Source: Pseudonocardiales bacterium
Lineage (GTDB): Bacteria > Actinomycetota > Actinomycetes > Mycobacteriales > Pseudonocardiaceae
Direction of reading: 5' to 3'
NCBI GenBank assembly: GCA_023252195.1
Contig: JAHEXI010000001.1
Span: 372,001 to 436,000 of the forward strand
Length of the DNA: 64,000 nt
The notes beneath the pieces were generated by a model. It made no database searches and was not told where the DNA came from. It worked only from the letters and a program-made list of their open reading frames with translations. Below are positions 1 to 9,405 of the stretch, piece after piece. The position numbers and the translations under genes are program-made. Within the stretch, counting starts at the first letter, position 1; the number at the start of each line of letters is the position of its first letter.

Positions 1-1502
1 TAGCTGATGACGGCCAGACCGGCGAACCAGACCAGCAGCCACCAACCGTGGCGCAGATCCAGTGCCGGCGTGGTGCGTTTCGCAAAGGTCTGCTGTGCCA
101 CGAGCAGGACGAAGCCGAGCAGGATGGCCGCGAACATCTTCCAGTTGGTGTCCCACCCGGTCCAGTAGACGATCAGGTTCGACGACAACAGCGCCAGGAA
201 TGCGATCACCCAGGCACCTTTGAGGCGAAACGGGCGAGCAGTGTCGGGCAGCTGCTTGCGCATGGCGATCAGCACCAGCGGTCCCATGCCGAAGGACAGC
301 ACCGTGGTGTTGGTGACGAACTCGACGAGCTGCTGCCAGCCGGGAAAAGGCAGGAAGAACAGGCAACCGATCACGAACGCCAGCAGCAGGCTCAGCCACG
401 GGACCCCGTTGCTGTTCACCTTGGCCAAGGCCGCCGGGGCGTTGCGGTTTCGGCCCATCCCGTAGGACAGTCGCGCGCTGACCCCGGTGTAGATCAGGCC
501 GGTGTCGCCGGGGGAGATGATCGCGTCGACGTAGAGCAGGACGGCGAGCCAGCCGATGCCGAGCACGGTGGCGGTCGCGGCGAGTGGACCGAAGCTGCCC
601 GAGGCTGTCGCGCTGGTGCCGGGAATGATGTGGTTACCGAGCGAGGCCCACCCGCCCGCGGTGATCGACGAGGACGGGACCGCGCCGATGAAGACGAACT
701 GCAGCGCGATGTAGATGATCCCGCACAGCACCACCGAGCCCACCACCGTCAGCGGAATGTTGCGACCCGGGTTGCTCGTCTCGCCGGCGAGCTCGATGCC
801 CTGGCGGAATCCGAAGAACGCGAACGCGATCGACGCCGTGGGAATCGCCTCGAAGACCCCCTGGAGGCCGAACGGTGTGAACCCGCCGAAGCCGGTGAAG
901 TGGGTGCTGTCGAACGAGACGACGAAGAACACGATCACCACCAGGGCGATCACCGCTAGCTTCCACCAGACCAGCACGTTGTTGATCCGGGCGAACCACC
1001 GGACACCTAGGAAGTTGATCACCGTGAAGACCGCCATCAGGGCAACTGCCACACCCAGCCCCGGGTTGGTCAGCACCGGCGTGCCGTTGGCCTGCACCTG
1101 CAACCATGGCAGGTAGTTCGTGGCGTACTGGGTCACCGCCTGCACCTCGACCGGGGCCACCGATACCGTCGCCAACCAGGTGATCCAGCCCATCGTGAAA
1201 CTGGTGAACGAGCCGAAAGCGTAGTGCGGGTAGCGGGCCAGGCCACCGGAACGCGGGAACATCACCCCGACCTCGGCGTAGGTGAGCCCGATCAGAACGA
1301 ACATCACGGTGCCGATCAGCCACGAGAAGATAGCGGCAGGCCCGGCGATCTGCGACGCCTTCAGAGCGCCGAACAGCCAGCCGGATCCGATGATCGAGCC
1401 GACCGCGGTGAACAGCAACCCGATCGTGCCGAAGTCTTTTTTCAGCAGCGTGTCATCGCCGGAGTCAGCGATGCTCGGAAGCCCTACGGCGTCGACCGCC
1501 AT
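1..1502 (-). CDS. APC-family amino acid permease, C-terminus cut by window edge
   Basis: Inner-membrane amino acid or polyamine transporter of the APC superfamily. The minus-strand frame starting at ATG 1502 stays open to the window edge (500 codons). It begins with a short cytoplasmic tail ([15 protein letters not shown]) followed by the typical first helix [20 protein letters not shown], whose GSIIGSGW is the substrate-binding TM1 break of this family, and then about ten further hydrophobic segments. A GAGGAG ribosome site lies six bases before the ATG. It is divergent from ilvD, with 133 bp between the two starts. The substrate cannot be told from sequence. The permease call is secure, the specificity is not. 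Confidence 0.9.
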   Translation of the reverse strand, partial: MAVDAVGLPSIADSGDDTLLKKDFGTIGLLFTAVGSIIGSGWLFGALKASQIAGPAAIFSWLIGTVMFVLIGLTYAEVGVMFPRSGGLARYPHYAFGSFTSFTMGWITWLATVSVAPVEVQAVTQYATNYLPWLQVQANGTPVLTNPGLGVAVALMAVFTVINFLGVRWFARINNVLVWWKLAVIALVVIVFFVVSFDSTHFTGFGGFTPFGLQGVFEAIPTASIAFAFFGFRQGIELAGETSNPGRNIPLTVVGSVVLCGIIYIALQFVFIGAVPSSSITAGGWASLGNHIIPGTSATASGSFGPLAATATVLGIGWLAVLLYVDAIISPGDTGLIYTGVSARLSYGMGRNRNAPAALAKVNSNGVPWLSLLLAFVIGCLFFLPFPGWQQLVEFVTNTTVLSFGMGPLVLIAMRKQLPDTARPFRLKGAWVIAFLALLSSNLIVYWTGWDTNWKMFAAILLGFVLLVAQQTFAKRTTPALDLRHGWWLLVWFAGLAVIS

Positions 1503-1635
1503 GGCGGACTCCTCACTGGTCGGCTGCTCGGGACTGGTCGGCTACTCGGGGCGTCGCCGAGGAATGCTAGTCCCCGGTACGGGGCATCGTGACATGATCC
1601 ATCAGAGATCCGATAGAGCGCCGCAGGAGGACAGC

Positions 1636-3306
1636 ATGGACACGCCAGACCTCAAACCCCGCAGCCGCGACGTCACCGATGGCATCGAGCGCGCCGCGGC
1701 CCGGGGCATGTTGCGCGCCATCGGCATGCGCGCCGACGATTTCAGCAAGCCGCAGATCGGTATCGCCTCGTCGTGGAACGAGATCACCCCGTGCAACCTG
1801 TCCCTGGCTCGGCTGGCCGAGGCCAGCAAGGAGGGCGTGCACGCCGCCGGGGGTTACCCGATGGAGTTCGGCACGATCTCCGTCTCCGACGGCATCTCCA
1901 TGGGCCACGTCGGGATGCACTACTCCCTGGTCTCCCGCGAGATCATCGCCGACTCGGTGGAGTGCGTGATGGAGGCCGAGCGGCTGGACGGGACCGTACT
2001 GCTGGCCGGTTGCGACAAGAGCCTGCCCGGGATGCTGATGGCCGCCGCGCGGCTCGACGTGGCGGCGGTGTTCCTCTACGCGGGCACGGCCCTACCCGGC
2101 CGGGTAGGGGACCGGGAGGTCAACATCGTCGACGCTTTCGAGGCGGTGGGAGCCTGCGCGCGCGGGCTGATCAGCCGCGCGGACGTCGATGCGATCGAGC
2201 GCGCCTTCTGCCCCGGGGAGGGCGCCTGCGCCGGCATGTTCACCGCCAACACGATGGCCTGTGCGGCTGAGGCGCTGGGTATGTCGCTACCCGGCTCGGC
2301 CAGCCCGCCTGCGGTGGACCGGCGTCGCGACGGGTATGCCCGAGCCAGCGGCAGCGCGGTGGTGGAGCTCATCAAACGGGGGATCACCGCCCGGCAGATC
2401 CTGACCCGCGAGGCGTTCGAGAACGCGATCGCGGTGGTGATGGCTTTCGGTGGCTCCACCAACGCGGTGCTGCACCTGCTCGCCATCGCCCACGAGGCGG
2501 GAGTGCCACTGGAGCTGGACGACTTCAACCGAGTGGGAGACAAGGTGCCGCACCTCGCCGACGTCAAACCCTTCGGTGCGCACGTGATGGCCTCGGTAGA
2601 CCACGTCGGCGGTGTGCCGGTGGTGATGAAGGCACTACTGGACGCGGGGCTGCTGCATGGCGACTGCCTCACCGTCACCGGGCGCACCGTCGCCGAGAAT
2701 CTCACCGAGCTGGATCCGCCCGACCTGGATGGCAAGATCCTGCACCGCCTCGCCGACCCGATCCACCCCACCGGCGGCATCACCATCCTGCGCGGCTCGC
2801 TGGCTCCTGATGGTGCGGTGGTGAAGACCGCCGGGCTGGACTCGACCCGCTTCGAGGGCACAGCGCGGGTTTTTGACGGCGAGCAGGCCGCGATGGACGC
2901 CGTCGGTGACCTGCAGCCCGGCGACGTGGTGGTGATCCGGTACGAGGGGCCGCAGGGTGGGCCGGGGATGCGGGAGATGCTCGCGGTCACCGGTGCGATC
3001 AAGGGCGCCGGGCTGGGCAAGGACGTCCTGCTGCTCACCGATGGGCGCTTCTCCGGCGGCACCACCGGCCTGAGCATCGCGCACGTGGCTCCGGAGGCAG
3101 CGCACGGCGGCCCGATCGCGCTGGTTCGCGACGGTGATCCGATTGTGCTGGACGTGGACCGCCGCGAGCTGAATCTGCAGGTCGACGCTGACGAACTGGC
3201 CCGGCGCCGGCAGGAGTGGAAGGCCCCCCAGCGCGTGCTGCGCGGCGTGCTGGCCAAATACGCCCGGCTCGTCGGCTCCGCCGCGGAAGGCGCTGTCTGT
3301 GGATAA
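1636..3306 (+). CDS. ilvD: Dihydroxy-acid dehydratase
   Basis: Converts 2,3-dihydroxy-isovalerate and 2,3-dihydroxy-3-methylvalerate to the 2-keto acids of valine and isoleucine synthesis in the cytoplasm, using an iron-sulfur cluster and Mg2+. The 556-residue product has the three expected cluster cysteines: C53 (TPCN), C126 (GCDKSLPG) and C198 ([14 protein letters not shown]). The C-terminal half carries the GGPGMREM and DGRFSGGT active-site motifs. ATG 1636 was chosen because AGGAGG lies five bases upstream and the product starts like other IlvD proteins; the frame is open further upstream but that part overlaps the permease gene. A 46-bp palindrome begins directly after the stop codon. 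Length is normal for the shorter actinobacterial form. Confidence 0.97.
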   Translation: MDTPDLKPRSRDVTDGIERAAARGMLRAIGMRADDFSKPQIGIASSWNEITPCNLSLARLAEASKEGVHAAGGYPMEFGTISVSDGISMGHVGMHYSLVSREIIADSVECVMEAERLDGTVLLAGCDKSLPGMLMAAARLDVAAVFLYAGTALPGRVGDREVNIVDAFEAVGACARGLISRADVDAIERAFCPGEGACAGMFTANTMACAAEALGMSLPGSASPPAVDRRRDGYARASGSAVVELIKRGITARQILTREAFENAIAVVMAFGGSTNAVLHLLAIAHEAGVPLELDDFNRVGDKVPHLADVKPFGAHVMASVDHVGGVPVVMKALLDAGLLHGDCLTVTGRTVAENLTELDPPDLDGKILHRLADPIHPTGGITILRGSLAPDGAVVKTAGLDSTRFEGTARVFDGEQAAMDAVGDLQPGDVVVIRYEGPQGGPGMREMLAVTGAIKGAGLGKDVLLLTDGRFSGGTTGLSIAHVAPEAAHGGPIALVRDGDPIVLDVDRRELNLQVDADELARRRQEWKAPQRVLRGVLAKYARLVGSAAEGAVCG

Positions 3307-3352
3307 CTCGTGAGTGGGAAACAGTGTCATGACACTGTTTCCCACTCACGAG
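3307..3352. repeat. 46-bp perfect palindrome, copy 1
   Basis: The two 23-base halves are exact reverse complements with no loop (arm starts CTCGTGAGTGGGAAACAGTG). It begins at the base after the ilvD stop codon and ends five bases before the preferred start of the next gene. A diverged copy is at 6624-6669. It could work as a terminator or be a small mobile palindromic unit; there is no T-tract. Confidence 0.85.
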
Positions 3353-3357
3353 CTCGG

Positions 3358-4218
3358 GTGGGCACCTCCGGCTGGAGGTACCCACTGTGGCGGGGGACGT
3401 TCTACCCGCCGGGGTTGCCGCAGCGGCGGGAGCTGGAGTACCTGTCCCGGCAGGTGAACAGCATCGAGATCAACAGTTCGTTCTACTCGCTGCAGGGGCC
3501 GTCGAGCTACCAGGCGTGGGCGGCCCAGACACCTGATGATTTCGTTTTCGCGGTCAAGGGCGGGCGGTTCATCACACATATGAAAAAGCTGCGTGACGTC
3601 CACCCGCCATTGGCGAATTTCTTCGCCTCCGGGGTGCTCGCGTTGGGCGCCAAGCTCGGCCCGCTGCTGTGGCAGTTACCGCCCAGTCTGCCGTTCGACG
3701 CCGCCCGGCTGGCCGGGTTTTTCGACCTACTGCCGCGCAGCACGGCGGCGGCTGCGGCGCTCGCGCAGCAGCACGACGAGCGGCTCGAGGGCCGCGCCTG
3801 GACCAGCACCGACGCCGACCGGCCGCTGCGCCACGCGCTGGAGGTGCGCCACCCCAGCTACCGCGACCCGGCGCTGATCGAGCTGCTCCGCGTGCACGGC
3901 GTCGCCCTGGTGGTAGCCGACACCGCTGGCACCTGGCACTACCTTGAGGACGTCACCGCGGACTTCGTCTACGTCCGGCTGCACGGGGACTCAGAGCTCT
4001 ACGTCAGCGGCTACACCGACGAGGCGCTGGACGTCTGGGCCCAGCGGATCCGTGGCTGGCAAGCTGGTGAGAGTCCGCGTACGGATCACACGATTGCGGC
4101 GCCTGCGCCGGTGCACCCGCGGGAGGTATTCGTCTATTTCGACAATGACGTCAAGGTGCATGCTCCAGCCAACGCGATCTCGCTGGCTATCCGACTGGGT
4201 CCGGGCGCGGGTCCATGA
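3358..4218 (+). CDS. DUF72 family protein
   Basis: Member of the DUF72 (YecE-like) TIM-barrel family, whose biochemical role is not established. The signature start VGTSGWRYPLWRG, then FYPP, the INSSFY strand, F-AVKGGRFITH and the C-terminal FVYFDND-VHAPANA motif are all present in 286 residues, the usual size. The start is uncertain. GTG 3358 puts the family motif at the N-terminus. The alternative GTG 3310 would add 16 residues encoded entirely by the preceding palindrome, which looks like an insertion at the gene's 5' end. Neither start has a good ribosome site, so translation may be weak or leaderless. Confidence 0.88.
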   Translation: MGTSGWRYPLWRGTFYPPGLPQRRELEYLSRQVNSIEINSSFYSLQGPSSYQAWAAQTPDDFVFAVKGGRFITHMKKLRDVHPPLANFFASGVLALGAKLGPLLWQLPPSLPFDAARLAGFFDLLPRSTAAAAALAQQHDERLEGRAWTSTDADRPLRHALEVRHPSYRDPALIELLRVHGVALVVADTAGTWHYLEDVTADFVYVRLHGDSELYVSGYTDEALDVWAQRIRGWQAGESPRTDHTIAAPAPVHPREVFVYFDNDVKVHAPANAISLAIRLGPGAGP

Positions 4219-4608
4219 AACGGGCATCAGCGCACCGAGAGTAAGCACGCGATCGCGATGACCGCAGTGAGTGGCATCGCGGTGAGAAGACCGATGCCGC
4301 AGTCGAGCGCAGCTGGCGAGGGGGATCCGTTCGGCTGGCCCGAAACTGGTGCCGGACGCGAGGTCGTGTGGCCCGGCGGCCACTTACTCAACAAGGCAGG
4401 GCCGGTAGCAGTGGGACGCGTACTAGCGGAGTGGTCACAGCGGTGATCACGATCTGTGTGTCAGGAGCGACACGACGTGTCGTCCTCGGCACACAAACGG
4501 CGATCATGGACGTGTCCCTACGGCCGCCTCGCCGAGTGCATCGAAGACCAGGGCGCCCACTTCCAACTCCTGCAGTCATAGTCCCGACCTCGCTAGCACC
4601 GCTCCACA
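4219..4608. other. Intergenic region with an imperfect hairpin
   Basis: No convincing gene in about 390 bases between the DUF72 gene and the next hairpin. A composite stem-loop spans about 4444-4506: outer TGATC/GATCA, middle TGTGTG/CACACA and an inner stem AGGA(G)CGACAC with GTGTCGTCCT around a GAC loop. It may be a transcription terminator of the DUF72 gene. Confidence 0.5.
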
Positions 4609-4675
4609 GTTCCCGAACTCCACAGCAGGGCTGTCCCGCGGATACCCGCACAGCTCTGCTGTGGAGTTCGGGAAC
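4609..4675. terminator. 26-bp inverted repeat at the end of the serine hydrolase gene
   Basis: Arms 4609-4634 and 4650-4675 (starting GTTCCCGAACTCCACAGC) pair with a single mismatch around a 15-base loop. The repeat ends 13 bases from the stop codon of the minus-strand hydrolase gene and lies between converging genes, so a bidirectional terminator is the simplest reading. The stem is far longer than a usual terminator and has no T-tract. Confidence 0.7.
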
Positions 4676-4688
4676 GTCAGGGTTCTGC

Positions 4689-5507
4689 CTAGCGGGTGGT
4701 GAGCTCGGCGAGGACAGCGTCGGAGAAGGGGGGCCAGGCGTCGCGGGACCAGGGGCCGAAGTCGCGGGTGGTGAGCGCGATGCAGGCCGCGCCGGCCACC
4801 GGATCCACCCACAGGAACGTCCCGGACCGCCCGAAGTGCCCGAAAGTCTCCGGCGAGTTCCGGCTACCCGTCCAATGTGGACTCTTGTGGTCCCGCAGCT
4901 CGAAGCCCAACCCCCAGTCGTTGGGACGCTGCAACCCGAAGCCGGGCACGATTCCATCCAGTCCCGGATAGCTCACCTGAGTCGCCTCGGTCAGAATCTC
5001 CGGCGCCAGCAGCCTCGGCGCCTGCAGCTCCGCGGCGAACCGGGCCAGGTCCGCGCAGGTGGACACGGCACCGACGGCGGCGGAACCCGTCAGCTGTGTC
5101 GCGGTCATTCCCAGTGGTTGGAACACCCCTTCGGTCAGGTAATCAGCGAAGCCAATGCCACCTGACGACACCACCGCATCGGCCAGCGCAACGAACCCGG
5201 TGTTGGAGTAGATCCGCTTGGTTCCCGGCGCTGCCGAGACCTGCGGAGTGTCGTATTCCAGTCCGGAGGCGTGCGAAATGAGGTGGCGCACGGTGGAGCC
5301 TGGCGGCCCGGCCGGCTGCTGCCAGTCCAGCGCGCCCTCCTGCACGGCCAGCAGCACCGCGTAGCTGGACAGCAGCTTGGTCACCGAAGCGAGTTGAAAT
5401 GGGTGGTCCTGCGGGCCGTGGCTGCCCACTACCGCACCGGAGGCGTCCACCACGGCGGCGGCCACCGTATCGACCGGCCACTGCTGCACGCTGCACAGGC
5501 TGTCCAT
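4689..5507 (-). CDS. Serine hydrolase of the beta-lactamase/penicillin-binding family
   Basis: Class-C beta-lactamase-like fold used by esterases, D-aminopeptidases and beta-lactamases. The 272-residue protein has the S-x-x-K nucleophile motif S41-V-T-K44, the Y100-S-N102 motif and H224-F-G226 replacing the KTG box, which is typical of the esterase/EstB-like branch rather than of true beta-lactamases. No signal peptide is evident, so it probably acts in the cytoplasm. It is divergent from the aminotransferase gene with a 37-bp gap, so the two may share a promoter region. The substrate is unknown. Confidence 0.9.
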   Translation of the reverse strand: MDSLCSVQQWPVDTVAAAVVDASGAVVGSHGPQDHPFQLASVTKLLSSYAVLLAVQEGALDWQQPAGPPGSTVRHLISHASGLEYDTPQVSAAPGTKRIYSNTGFVALADAVVSSGGIGFADYLTEGVFQPLGMTATQLTGSAAVGAVSTCADLARFAAELQAPRLLAPEILTEATQVSYPGLDGIVPGFGLQRPNDWGLGFELRDHKSPHWTGSRNSPETFGHFGRSGTFLWVDPVAGAACIALTTRDFGPWSRDAWPPFSDAVLAELTTR

Positions 5508-5544
5508 CGGGGCGACAGTACGACAGGCGTGGCAAGATCGAGCT

Positions 5545-6630
5545 GTGCACTCGGATCGGCTGCTCCTCGGACCCGGACCGTCGAATCCCTACCCGGAGGC
5601 CATGGAGGCGTTAAGTCGGCCAGTGCTCGGGCATCTGGATCCCGAGTTTCTCACCCTGGTGGCCGACACCGCGCAACGACTGCGGACCGTCTTCGGCACC
5701 CGCAACCGCCTCACCCTGCCGGTGAGCGGCACCGGATCGGCGGGGATGGAGGCGTGCCTGGCTAGCCTGCTGGAACCCGATGACCTGGCCATTGTCGGGG
5801 TCAACGGTTACTTCGGCGAGCGGCTGTGTGAGGTGGCTCGCCGGCTGGGTGCGCAGGTGCGTGCTGTCCATGCCCCCTGGGGACGGCCGCTGGATCCCGA
5901 ACAGCTGCTCGACGCCCAGCGTCAGGCACCGCAGGCCCGGCTCGTCGCGGTGGTGCACGCCGAGACCTCCACCGGGGTGCGCAATCAGATCGCACCGCTA
6001 CGCGAACTGCAGAACACCGACACGCTGCTGCTGGTGGACACCGTCACCTCGCTGGGCGGGATTCCGGTCGAAGTCGACGCCTGGGGCGTCGACGCCTGCT
6101 ACTCGGCGACCCAGAAGTGCCTGGGTGCACCGTCGGGAATCGCGCCGGTGACCCTGTCCGAGCGGGCTGTGCAACGGATCCGGGACCGGGAACGGCCGGT
6201 CTGCTCGTTCTACCTGGATCTGAGCCTGCTGGACGCTTATTACCAGGGCGATCCGGCGCGCTATCACCACACCGCGAGTTCCACGCTGATCTCTTCGGTG
6301 CATGCGGGTCTGGGTCGGTTACTGGCCGAGGGACTGCCAGCGGTGTGGGAGCGCCACGCCCGGGTGGGGGAGCGACTCCAGGCGGCTCTGCCTGAGCTCG
6401 GTTTCGAGCTGTTCGCCGAGCAAGGCCACCGGTTACCGCAGCTCACTGCAGCCCGGCTGCCTGACGGTGTGGTCGACGCCGCAGGTCGCAAGGCGTTGCG
6501 GGAGGACTTCGGCATCGAAGTCGGTGGCGGCCTAGGTCCACTCGCGGGGACGGGTTGGCGGATCGGCCTGATGGGCCACAACGCCCAAACCCGCCCCCTC
6601 ACCACCCTCCTCGCCGCCATTACCTCGTGA
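5545..6630 (+). CDS. Class-V aminotransferase (alanine-glyoxylate / serine-pyruvate type)
   Basis: PLP-dependent aminotransferase related to alanine-glyoxylate and serine-glyoxylate aminotransferases. The 361 residues start with the family's LLLGPGPSNPYP motif, continue with the phosphate-binding SGTGSAGMEA (61-70), the PLP aspartate D165 in LLLVDTVTSLGG and the Schiff-base lysine K191 in SATQK. The C-terminus holds the IGLMGHNA motif of this subfamily. GTG 5545 gives the expected N-terminus. The TGA stop lies inside the left arm of the palindrome at 6624-6669. The amino donor cannot be assigned from sequence. Confidence 0.92.
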   Translation: MHSDRLLLGPGPSNPYPEAMEALSRPVLGHLDPEFLTLVADTAQRLRTVFGTRNRLTLPVSGTGSAGMEACLASLLEPDDLAIVGVNGYFGERLCEVARRLGAQVRAVHAPWGRPLDPEQLLDAQRQAPQARLVAVVHAETSTGVRNQIAPLRELQNTDTLLLVDTVTSLGGIPVEVDAWGVDACYSATQKCLGAPSGIAPVTLSERAVQRIRDRERPVCSFYLDLSLLDAYYQGDPARYHHTASSTLISSVHAGLGRLLAEGLPAVWERHARVGERLQAALPELGFELFAEQGHRLPQLTAARLPDGVVDAAGRKALREDFGIEVGGGLGPLAGTGWRIGLMGHNAQTRPLTTLLAAITS

Positions 6631-6669
6631 GTGGGAAACAGTGTTATGGCACTGGTAACCACTCACGAG
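6624..6669. repeat. 46-bp palindrome, diverged copy 2
   Basis: Same length and ends as the copy at 3307-3352 (shares CTCGTGAGTGGGAAACAGTG and CCACTCACGAG), but the right arm has changed so the central pairing is imperfect. It supplies the stop codon of the aminotransferase gene and ends four bases from the stop of the converging reductase gene. Terminator-like position. Confidence 0.75.
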
Positions 6670-6673
6670 CGCG

Positions 6674-7504
6674 TCAGCGCATATCGAAGGTGGCGGGGTC
6701 GGGGCCGATGCGGCGATCCGTGTCGAGGTCGGCGATGGCGGAGAGGTCTTCGGTGGAGAGGTCGAAGGTGAAGACGTCGAAGTTCTCGCGGATCCGCGCT
6801 GGGGTCACCGACTTGGGGATCACGATGTTGCCGAGCTGCAGGTGCCAGCGCAGCACCACCTGCGCCGGAGTCACGTCGTGCCGCTTGGCGAGCCCGGTGA
6901 TGGTGGCGTCGGATAGCGCCGCACCTTGGCCCAGCGGGCTCCACGCCTCGGTGGCGATCCCGTGCGCGGCGTGCTCCGCGCGCAGCGCGGTCTGCTGGAA
7001 GTGCGGGTGCAGCTCAATCTGGTTGACGGCGGGCACCGTGCCGGTTTCGGCGAACAGCCGTCGCAGGTGCTCGACGGTGAAGTTAGACACTCCGATCGCT
7101 CGCACCCGGCCGTCCGCGGCCAGCTTCTCCAGCGCCTTCCAGGTTTCGACGTACCGGTCGGCGGCGGGCACCGGCCAGTGGATGAGGTAGAGATCCACGG
7201 TATCCAGGCCCAGCCGCCGCGCGCTGGCGTCGAAAGCACGCAACGCCGGGTCATAGCCGTGATCGGAGTTCCACAGCTTCGTCGTCACGACGATCTCGTC
7301 GCGGGGTAGCCCGCTGGACGCGATCGCCCTCCCGACACCCTCTTCGTTCTGATAAGCCGCCGCAGTGTCGATGCTGCGGTACCCAGTCTCCAGTGCGGTG
7401 GACACCACACGCTCGGCGTCCTGCGGCGGTACCTGGAACACGCCGAAGCCGAGCTGGGGGATCTGTACGTTGTTGTTCAAAGTCATGGTGAGCACATCAC
7501 TCAT
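6674..7504 (-). CDS. Aldo/keto reductase (2,5-diketo-gluconate reductase type)
   Basis: NADPH-dependent cytoplasmic reductase of aldehydes and ketones, 276 residues, a normal AKR length. The catalytic tetrad is complete: D46, Y51, K76 and H109. The N-terminal LGFGVFQVP, the AIGVSNF strand and the C-terminal IPKSVTPARIRENFDVF cofactor motif are those of the AKR3/AKR5 group found in many actinobacteria. ATG 7504 gives the usual start. The gene converges on the aminotransferase gene across the palindrome. The natural substrate is unknown. Confidence 0.93.
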   Translation of the reverse strand: MSDVLTMTLNNNVQIPQLGFGVFQVPPQDAERVVSTALETGYRSIDTAAAYQNEEGVGRAIASSGLPRDEIVVTTKLWNSDHGYDPALRAFDASARRLGLDTVDLYLIHWPVPAADRYVETWKALEKLAADGRVRAIGVSNFTVEHLRRLFAETGTVPAVNQIELHPHFQQTALRAEHAAHGIATEAWSPLGQGAALSDATITGLAKRHDVTPAQVVLRWHLQLGNIVIPKSVTPARIRENFDVFTFDLSTEDLSAIADLDTDRRIGPDPATFDMR

Positions 7505-7600
7505 ACTGGGCGCAACACGTGGTCCGCGCGAATCGGTGCCACTATCTGAGGACGTCGCGCGACGCGTTGCGACTAGACGGTCTATCGAACGAGTGATCTG

Positions 7601-8314
7601 ATGATCATCGCAGCCGGCCTCGTGATCGCGGTGAGTGCGCTGGTGCAGGGTGCGGTGGGGTACGGGATGGCCCTGGTGGCGGCACCATTGCTGGCGTTGG
7701 TCGACCCCATGCTCGTGCCGGTCCCGTTGATCTTACTGACGTCCGGGCACGCTGTGCTCGCGGTGATCCGGGACGGACGCCACGCCGACTGGCCCGGGAT
7801 CGGCTGGGCGATGTTGGGCCGGCTGCCCGGCACGGGACTCGGCGTGCTCGCCGTGGTGGCGCTGTCGCAACGAGTCTTCAGCCTCCTCGTCGGGCTCAGC
7901 GTGCTCGCTTGCGTGGTGCTCTCGTTATTGGCCTGGCGCCCACGTCCCCGACCAGCCTCGCTCATGCTGGCCGGCCTGGCCAGCGGGGCTGGGGGTACCG
8001 CAGCGTCGATCGGCGGACCCCCCATCGCGCTGCTGTACCAAGACGCGGCAGGACCACGGGTCCGTGGCACGATCGGTGGCTACTTCGTCCTGGGCTCGGT
8101 GACCTCCATCATCGCGCTGGCCGTCGCGGGCCAGGTCACCGGCGACTCGTTAGCGCGTACCGTCCTGCTCACCCCATTCCTGCTGATCGGGTTCGCGCTG
8201 TCCGGTCCAGCGCGCCGGCTGCTCGACACCGGCTGGACTCGGCGCGCGGTGCTAGCGGTGAGTGCCGCTAGCGGCGTCCTGCTCATCGGCCGGGTGTTGC
8301 TGTCCCGTGGATGA
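7601..8314 (+). CDS. TauE/SafE (TSUP) family membrane transporter
   Basis: Predicted eight-helix exporter of the TSUP family, which moves sulfite, sulfoacetate and other organic or sulfur anions. The 237 residues are almost all hydrophobic. The N-terminal VIAVSALVQGAVGYGMALVA is the first TauE repeat, and the second half repeats the motif as GLASGAGGTAASIGGPPIAL with the characteristic GGPP. ATG 7601 follows the reductase gene divergently with a 96-bp gap and no strong ribosome site. Substrate unknown. Confidence 0.87.
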   Translation: MIIAAGLVIAVSALVQGAVGYGMALVAAPLLALVDPMLVPVPLILLTSGHAVLAVIRDGRHADWPGIGWAMLGRLPGTGLGVLAVVALSQRVFSLLVGLSVLACVVLSLLAWRPRPRPASLMLAGLASGAGGTAASIGGPPIALLYQDAAGPRVRGTIGGYFVLGSVTSIIALAVAGQVTGDSLARTVLLTPFLLIGFALSGPARRLLDTGWTRRAVLAVSAASGVLLIGRVLLSRG

Positions 8315-8369
8315 GGCTCTCGCCGGCGGATACTGGGACTCGCGGGTCGCCGACGGCGAGGAGCCCAGT

Positions 8370-9323
8370 ATGACTTCGCAGCGCAACCACCGTCCCGATG
8401 ACCTTGCCGGCGCGCTGCAGCGTGCCGTCGAAGCCCGGATCCTCAGTGTCGACCAGGCGCAGACCGTGCTCGCCGCCGAGCGGGTCCGAGAACCAGGAGG
8501 TCGCCGGCTGCCGGTGACCGAGGCGTTGGGCTACCTGGGCGGGTTGCTGGCGTTGTCGGGGGCGGTGACGCTCGGCATCCAGTACTGGCGCGAAGTGCCC
8601 ACTGCCGGTCGGCTCGGGCTGTTCGCCCTCGTCGCTGCCGCTACCTGGCTGGTAGGGGCCCGGATCGCGGACGGAGCGGAACCCGCACTGATCAGGCTGC
8701 GCGGCGCCCTGTGGTTCGCTTCCTCGGCTGCGGCGGCAGCGCTCGCCGGTCAAGTCGCCGGGGACGTTGCACACGCCAGGGAGTCCGTGGTGTGGCTGGC
8801 GGCAGGGGTGGCGGCGGCTGTGCAGGCGGGGCTGCTGTGGCGGATGCGGGATCGGCCGGCGCAGCACCTCGCCTGCCTGGCAGGTGTGCTCGTCGCCGCC
8901 GGTGGCGCCGCGGGTATCGCTGGTGGCCCAGCTGCGGTCGGGCTGGTGGTCGCCGCCGTAGGAGCCGCCTGGGTGGCCGCGGGCTGGCTGGCAGTGCTGC
9001 CTCCGCCCGTCCTGGCCCTGGTGGGTGGCGGTGTCGCGGTGCTCGCTGGGGCAGGAATCACCGCGGCCGACTGGTCCGATGCCGCCCCGCTGCTCGGCCT
9101 GGCCGTGGCGGCTGTGTTCGTGGCGGTGGGGGTGGCAACCGTCCGGACGCCGCTGACCGTCGTCGGTCTCGTCGGCGGGTTCGGTTACCTGCCCTGGACG
9201 ATCGGGCACTTCTTCGCCGACTCGCTGGGTGTGCCGCTGGCGATGCTGGTGTGCGGGGTTGCCCTGCTGGCCGTCACCCTGGTTATGCTGCGCCGGACTT
9301 CGCGCGCCGTGCCAGCCCGCTGA
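8370..9323 (+). CDS. DUF2157-like polytopic membrane protein
   Basis: Membrane protein of 317 residues with a short cytoplasmic N-terminal helical part (about residues 1-50, ending LPVTEALGYLGGLLALSG) and about ten hydrophobic helices, the layout of the DUF2157 group. No catalytic motif is visible. ATG 8370 was chosen because GAGGAG lies six bases upstream; a longer frame begins inside the preceding gene. It follows the TSUP gene by 55 bp on the same strand and may be co-transcribed. Function unknown. Confidence 0.75.
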   Translation: MTSQRNHRPDDLAGALQRAVEARILSVDQAQTVLAAERVREPGGRRLPVTEALGYLGGLLALSGAVTLGIQYWREVPTAGRLGLFALVAAATWLVGARIADGAEPALIRLRGALWFASSAAAAALAGQVAGDVAHARESVVWLAAGVAAAVQAGLLWRMRDRPAQHLACLAGVLVAAGGAAGIAGGPAAVGLVVAAVGAAWVAAGWLAVLPPPVLALVGGGVAVLAGAGITAADWSDAAPLLGLAVAAVFVAVGVATVRTPLTVVGLVGGFGYLPWTIGHFFADSLGVPLAMLVCGVALLAVTLVMLRRTSRAVPAR

Positions 9324-9405
9324 CCGCGTTGCTCAGTGTGCGGTTGCTTGGCGGTGGCTCACCTGAAAACCTCGCCGAGGCCGGAAATCCTGAAGACGAG
9401 GGCTT

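Noticed and set aside
1282-1635. A 118-residue N-terminal extension of IlvD
   Set aside because: It overlaps the divergent permease gene and its promoter, and the AGGAGG at 1625 marks the start at 1636.
4258-4446. A 62-codon plus-strand frame between the DUF72 gene and the serine hydrolase gene
   Set aside because: No ribosome site, no recognisable domain, and the composition looks like non-coding sequence overlapping hairpins.
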